From Ridgeia piscesae (lineage: Eukaryota; Annelida; Polychaeta; Sabellida; Siboglinidae), in NCBI GenBank assembly GCA_025642075.2, contig JAODUO010001374.1, positions 1 to 64,000 of the forward strand: DNA of 64,000 nucleotides, written 5' to 3'. Numbering within the stretch: position 1 is the stretch's first letter; each line of letters opens with the position of its first letter. Of this stretch, positions 59,176 through 64,000 are shown in pieces. The notes beneath the pieces are model-generated. The model saw only the letters and a list, made by a program, of their open reading frames with translations. It ran no database searches and had not been told where the DNA came from. The position numbers were made by a program, and so were the translations under genes.

Positions 59176-60765
59176 CAGGGGCGTAGCTAGCCGTACGCAC
59201 GTACGCACGTGCTTCCACATCATTAAGGCAACCACAAAATTCCCACTTCAAACGATAGCCAGAGATATGTCCATAGCCTTTAGCAACGAAAACATCATCA
59301 TTCACTTGTAACAGTTTGTAAAAATGTTGACAACATTATACAGCTGGTCATAGTTTCCAGACCACATAGATGTCTCCGCCTGGAGGCTATCTTGGCAATG
59401 CAGCAGCCGCGTAAATACGAATTCACTGGACAAAATGTATCAATGTTTTGACGTCCATGGGCTAAGATTAAAAGATTAGCAGCTAAAACTGGCATGAACA
59501 ACAAAACCAAACAACAACTGTAGTGTCTGCTCTGGTATATCTGGAGGCTGATGGGAATGGCAAATGTTGTCAATCCAAAAGTTTGACTTTACCATCACAT
59601 TGGTAATGATTGAGCATGCACTCTAAAAACTACTTCCTCTGACAACATTTATATAATTATAACATGAAGGCGCTGTGGAACTGGCAGCGAAATTCGAAGT
59701 TCAACCGAGCAAGCCGTGCTGGAAAACAAAGACACCGCGAACATTTTCCTGCTGACACCCCATTGTCAGTACAAAAAGAGGGCGATGTACCAACCATTCA
59801 TGCGTTAATGGCTCAAGATCGTTACGTGGCTCAGTGGGCCTACATCACACCGAAACAACTGGTGTATATGACACCAGAAAGAATAGCCCAGCTGTACCAG
59901 GTGTTCAAAGACGACATGCCTGGAAATCTGCGTGAACTACAAAACGAAGTGGATCACTGGAAAGCAATATGAGAAATGGTGAATGTCGCAGAGAAACCAG
60001 ACACTCGACGATTCTATAAATCAACCCCGACCTATACTCCGACATGTACATTGCTGTCATAGTACTGATGGTGGTGTCTATATCGACAGCCATGGCAGGT
60101 CGCCCTTACAGCGCTATACTGCATCTCAAGAACTATCTGCGCTTTACAGTGACAACTGAGCGCATGTCGGGACTGGCCTTGATGCACGTCCACAAGGACA
60201 CAGAGTTGGATGCTGAACGCATCATTCATCAGTTCAGTCGTCAGAAGAACAGGCGCTTAGCCCTATTATTTAGCCCCTAATGAAGGCGGGTATAGTAACT
60301 GAACCGATGTTGAAGACAATACAGAACTCTTTAAAATATCAGCTTTTACTTGTTTTAACTCTTAGATACAAGTACACGTACAATTTACAGTATTTATCTT
60401 GGCTTATTGTTAAAAGGCTGAGTATATTGCAACTTTCTTTAATTACTATAATGAGTAGGCCTACATAGCTTATTTTGAAGCATACAATGAATGTGTTGCA
60501 TATTCAAACATGCCATGTATAATATGGTATATTAACCGTTCAAGTCATCAGCCTTGTTTCACGCAGTATAAATATTGTGTATTTTACTCCTTGGCGTGTT
60601 CTATTTCCCTCTGATATATTGTGATTTAAAATGCACTATATGTCAACTGATTGGATCGTCACACATGCTATACAACATTTTGGAGCACCAGACCCCGATG
60701 ATAGGATTTAGATTGATATAATTAATTAGTGCATCCACTTGCATTTATGCCTAGCTACGCCCCTG
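59176..60765 (+). mobile_element. hAT-family DNA transposon, internally decayed, with CAGGGGCGTAGCTAG ends
   Basis: The ends CAGGGGCGTAGCTAG (59176-59190) and its inverted copy (60751-60765) are perfect over 15 bp and of hAT type. Inside, on the plus strand, two frames encode the end of a hAT transposase. One, at 59664-59972, has TPERIAQLYQVFKDDMPG and NEVDHWKAI. The other, at about 60030-60280, has DLYSDMYIAVIVLMVVSIST, then GRPYSAILHLKNYLR, TTERMSGLALMHVH and NRRLALLF, which is the hAT C-terminal dimerisation region. The catalytic N-terminal part is missing, so the element is not autonomous. The flanks are GT/TA repeats, so the 8-bp target duplication cannot be judged. It lies in the intron of gene D. 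Confidence 0.78.
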
Positions 60766-60779
60766 TATGTGTATACTTT

Positions 60780-60820
<41 letters not shown>

Positions 60821-60837
60821 TATCAATAATTAAATGA

Positions 60838-60955
60838 GAATATCCTTTTTATCAGATAATATTTTATTATAAAAACCTGTGTATATATATATACACAGGT
60901 TTAATTTTGAATAGGTTTTTTTATAATAAAATAGTATCTGATAAAAAGGATATTC
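60838..60955. repeat. Long hairpin in intron of gene D
   Basis: Arms begin GAATATCCTTTTTATCAG and end CTGATAAAAAGGATATTC. The centre is CCTGTGTATATATATATACA followed by CAGG. It is homologous to the hairpin in C, but with CCTTTTT in place of CCATTTT on the left and AAAAAGG in place of AAAATGG on the right. Confidence 0.9.
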
Positions 60956-61084
60956 TTATTTAATTATATGAATTAGCTGTCTAGTGGTGGTTTATTTGGT
61001 ACAACATGTTTGTATGTATTGTTGGTCTATTGTATAGGCTAATACTAGTGTGTGAACCTGAAATAATATGTGTGTATTTATTCT

Positions 61085-61139
<55 letters not shown>

Positions 61140-61375
61140 TAACGAACAACGTACTTTGAAGTAATCTTGTACATACTTAGGGTAAATAAATATTGTTGTT
61201 ATGGTCATGGTTAATTTGAAATTTGGCCTGAGAACCAGTTGGCGTCTGTACCCTATTCTGGAGTAAGGCCGCCGTGCAAACATCTACCAGGGCAGGAGTT
61301 GAGAGGCTGAAAAGTACTGTCACCTCACGGAGTCTGAGTAATCGAGGCTAAGTATGAACAGGTTATGTGGTTTAC

Positions 61376-62231
61376 CCGGACCGTTGAAGCCTGTCCGAGA
61401 CTCTACACTGCGGTCCTGAGAAGCCCTCGGCGCAGTCGCACTGAAACCGGCGGTCCGGCATATGGCGACATGTTCCACCGTTTGGACATGTCCTGCGCAC
61501 GACAAATAGTCTTTGGCTTTGAACGACTTAGGTCGGATCTTCATCGATGTCATCGTGAAGTACCCTTCGACGTCCTTCCAAGCGACGCGGATGTTTAGTA
61601 CGCGCGAAACCATTTTGCCGTTGAGGTCAACGCCGTACGTCGGCTCCGTGCCTACGTACCACCACCCCGTCTCGAAGTACTCGCGGGCCATTTTGCAGTC
61701 AGGGCTGTCCTTGACACAGAATCTACCCTCCACGTGTTCCCTCAGCGAATCCGGCAGAGTGCTGTGGGGGCGCACCTTACCGAGGTGAAGTCGGTAACGG
61801 GCGGATTCCGGCCCGACAGAAAAGTCCTCGTACTCGATGTGTCTTTCCACGTATATCGTCTGATTCTCATACCCGACCTCGATCCGCAGAATCGTCGGGC
61901 GATCCTTCGTCAGCCGGTATATGTGCTCGAGGCCGAGCCAGAACGTTTCACCCCGGCCGAAGCCCTTCTTGTATTCCGCCCATGTCCGGTAGAAATTCAC
62001 GTCCGGGTCGCGTCTGTTCTGCATAATTGTCCAACCGCCGCCCGCCGTCTTGAAATCGCACATCACCTTGAGGGGCACCGGTGAAAACACGTCACCGACG
62101 GGGATTTCCGTGACGCCCCAACACGCCATATCGGCACAGTCGACGGGGCCGCAAGCCGGTGGCGTCGTCGCCAGGACGCGCACCAGTTGCGCTGTCGCCA
62201 GCAGCGACACCGAGAAACACACCGCGGCCAT
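61376..62231 (-). pseudogene. Fibrinogen-like/EGF gene D, exon 1, with a 1-base deletion in the EGF domain
   Basis: The exon is almost identical to exon 1 of B and C: start MAAVCFSVSLLATAQLVRVL, CGPVDCADMACW, fibrinogen-like domain intact to MKIRPKSFKAKDYLSC. Directly after this Cys one base is missing relative to B and C (at about 61495), so the EGF domain is read out of frame and the product ends after about 60 wrong residues. The exon has 856 nt, one short of a phase-matched length. The donor GG/GTAAAC is intact. Either D is a recent pseudogene, or it makes a fibrinogen-only protein, or the deletion is a sequencing error. Confidence 0.85.
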
Positions 62232-62411
62232 GTTGAGGCGGCCACTATTGTTTGATGTCGAGATGTCGTCTCTTACGTCGTTACGTTGCGCGTACGTCAC
62301 ACAGGGGTCTACGTTTCGGTGGCGTTTCCCGCGAGTACGTTTTCCCCGTGGTGTCTTCACTCATCACTCACTCTTCCCAGAGCTTCACGCAAGTCCCATG
62401 TGCATTGGAGT

Positions 62412-62640
62412 GCTTACATTTTTCCGGGCGTTAAAAAGTATCTGGGTGACGTTTCTGCGCATGCGCGATCAATCATTGTCAGTAGTTACGTTACGCTTCC
62501 CTCTGAATCTCATATTAAATACAACTTATATTAGATTTATATTAGCCACTGTGAGCAAAAAGACATTATAACATTTTAGCTACGTTATTTGTCGCAAATT
62601 AACACGAGGCAAACATGTTTTGAGGGATGTTTTAGTAACA
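62412..62640. repeat. Piece of the 46.8-47.2 kb repeat upstream of gene D
   Basis: AGTGCTTACATTTTTCCGG, GACGTTTCTGCGCATGCGCG and further sequence to CAAACATGTTTTGAGG match the block at 47210-47030 in inverted order. It replaces the normal upstream module of the family, which stops at about 62380. Confidence 0.6.
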
Positions 62641-62710
62641 AGCACAAATCACGTGACTGCAGTGCGCCTTAATCCATGATTATTATTTAAACAAATGTAA
62701 TATTTAAAGG

Positions 62711-62871
<161 letters not shown>

Positions 62872-63169
62872 TTAAGGTCTAAGCACATAATTGTGTGGTC
62901 AAAGTATGTATACATTGAACTTCTAAATTCTGTAAACATAACTGACAAAACGTGGATTGTCAGACTTTTGAAGCGTATATTTAACACGTGGTAATTTTAG
63001 AAAATTCGCATTTGTTACGATTCTTGACTTTCTTTACTGCTGAGCGGATTATCGCCGTACATGTAACTGGTTATACCCAAGACTCTGTCGTGTTCAAATG
63101 AAGGGATTTAATGCACCGCTCTCCGTCCATCGGGGTCTTCCCTTATCCGGCAATGTCTCATCCGCAGTA

Positions 63170-63660
63170 AGGCGACAGTCGGCCAACTACACTACGGTTA
63201 ACTTGCTCTAAGCCTGTGATACAGTCAGCGATTATGACCAGGAGAAGATAATGGAGACTAGTGGCTCTGCGGTAAAATTCATCACCATGCTTCGTCTATT
63301 CCACCGTGCCGTGGCGTGCTAGCGCGTGCCCTTGAAAGCGGGAAGTCGTCCGACTTGTCCCCAGTCGCTGACGGGGTCAAATCAGGCAGCAGTGATGCCA
63401 GTCTTCGCTAGCATCGTGGATCCTCTATGTTCTGCGACAACTGTCCCTGGGGTCACTTGATGTGAATGAGTAAATTTGCCAAGGTAGATCTTGGCAGCAT
63501 TCTCTGCCAACTTGTAGGCTCTTACACATCGACGATGTCACAAATGCAAGGACTCCAAGCAGGTGTTGCCATCGGCAGGCAATGCCTTCTGTATCAGGGA
63601 CTAAGTCCGCGGACAAAACTGACTATCTACAGAAGATTTGTCACTCCACCATCCATCTGA
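63170..63660 (+). pseudogene. Decayed LINE reverse transcriptase fragment
   Basis: Across broken frames the plus strand reads VKFITMLRLFHRAV, RALESGKSSDLSPVADGVK and, further on, GRQCLLYQGLSPRTKLTIY and RRFVTPPS. These follow the order of a widespread invertebrate LINE reverse transcriptase (KFITMVRQFHDG, ARVLDDG.SSDAFPVTNGVKQG, then the thumb segment with TKLKVYRAVVLPTLLY). The catalytic box is not preserved. Confidence 0.5.
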
Positions 63661-63836
63661 TCGTCTTCGTACTAAACAAACGTTGCTCACCTTCGTGTGC
63701 TAACTAAAGGAGCTGGTCTATTAAATGGCTGAGATGACAAGATAACAGATACAAAGATACAAGCTATACAAGATTCAATAAGCTTTATTTAATGTCGGTT
63801 CACAATGCATAACTTTAACTCATTTGAGCAATTTAC

Positions 63837-64000
63837 CGACATAATAATCACGTTCCGTGGCGTTGTCGGGTACCCGGAGTCGACATTGCCGACCACTTAG
63901 GCCGGCGCGCAGTCGCAGTGGAACCAACCGTACGACTTCCGGCGACACGTTCCCCATTAACTCGGACGTGACACGTCGCACGACCGCCGCTGCTGCCCAT
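63837..64000 (-). pseudogene. Fibrinogen-like/EGF copy E, 3' end of exon 1, broken; runs out of window
   Basis: From the window edge the minus strand reads GQQRRSC..., then GTCRR, FHCDCAP and, one frame over, LSGRQC. This matches the end of gene A (GQRQRSCNNTCPNGGTCRR...FHCDCAPGYSGRQC), not B-D. A TAA replaces the Asn-Gly region of the EGF domain and a one-base deletion near CAP causes a second stop, so this copy is a pseudogene, at least in its EGF part. A donor-like TCG/GTAAAT marks its end at 63837/63836. The rest lies outside the window. Confidence 0.75.

Overview
This is nuclear DNA of an invertebrate animal, most likely a marine lophotrochozoan or lancelet-like genome. The evidence is spliced genes with GT-AG introns, an animal core-1 O-glycan synthase, a family of fibrinogen-domain receptors, relics of several metazoan transposon classes (gypsy, LINE, hAT, Harbinger-like, SINE) and very abundant micro- and minisatellites. 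Species cannot be fixed from the sequence alone. True coding sequence is only a small part of the window.

Layout. 1-2.75 kb is unassigned non-coding DNA. 2.75-7.02 kb (+) holds the last two coding exons of a C1GALT1-like glycosyltransferase, separated by a 3.2-kb intron that is mostly a 35-bp minisatellite of about 67 copies. 8.6-10.4 kb (-) is the first fibrinogen-related gene (called A here): one long exon (signal peptide, fibrinogen-like domain, EGF domain), a 765-bp intron, and a short exon for a transmembrane helix and cytoplasmic tail. 11.76-21.23 kb is a tandem duplication of a composite relic: a decayed gypsy-type retrotransposon (-) joined to the 3' part of a LINE (+). 21.4-38.4 kb is AT-rich or repetitive. 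It carries a decayed SGNH-hydrolase ORF, an unknown coiled-coil ORF, several satellites and a Harbinger-like fragment. 38.8-62.4 kb is a tandem array of three more fibrinogen/EGF genes (B, C, D), all on the minus strand. Their long exon 1 lies at 49.1-50.0, 56.4-57.3 and 61.4-62.2 kb, and their 67-nt exon 2 at 40.35, 50.83 and 58.18 kb. Their introns are swollen by a 6.4-kb insertion (B), a LINE pair (C) and a hAT element (D). The right edge (63.84-64.0 kb) enters a fifth, broken A-type copy (E).

How the genes relate. The array is one gene family that grew by duplication of a module running from upstream region through exon 1, intron, exon 2 and a CA-rich 3' flank. Splice phase is the same in all copies. 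Gene A encodes a type I membrane protein with a cytoplasmic tail. In B, C and D the hydrophobic exon stops right after the helix, which resembles a GPI-anchor signal, and in B and C the exon 1 donor site itself supplies a stop codon if unspliced. D has a one-base deletion that breaks the EGF domain. The fibrinogen domains lack the usual C-terminal disulfide and the Cys-His of the acetyl-binding pocket, so their ligands are probably not the usual ones.

The most unusual non-coding signals are a set of self-similar, palindrome-rich elements with different internal themes, one of which is a 6.4-kb insertion with paralogous empty sites, and hairpins in the introns of C and D whose two arms have changed in step.
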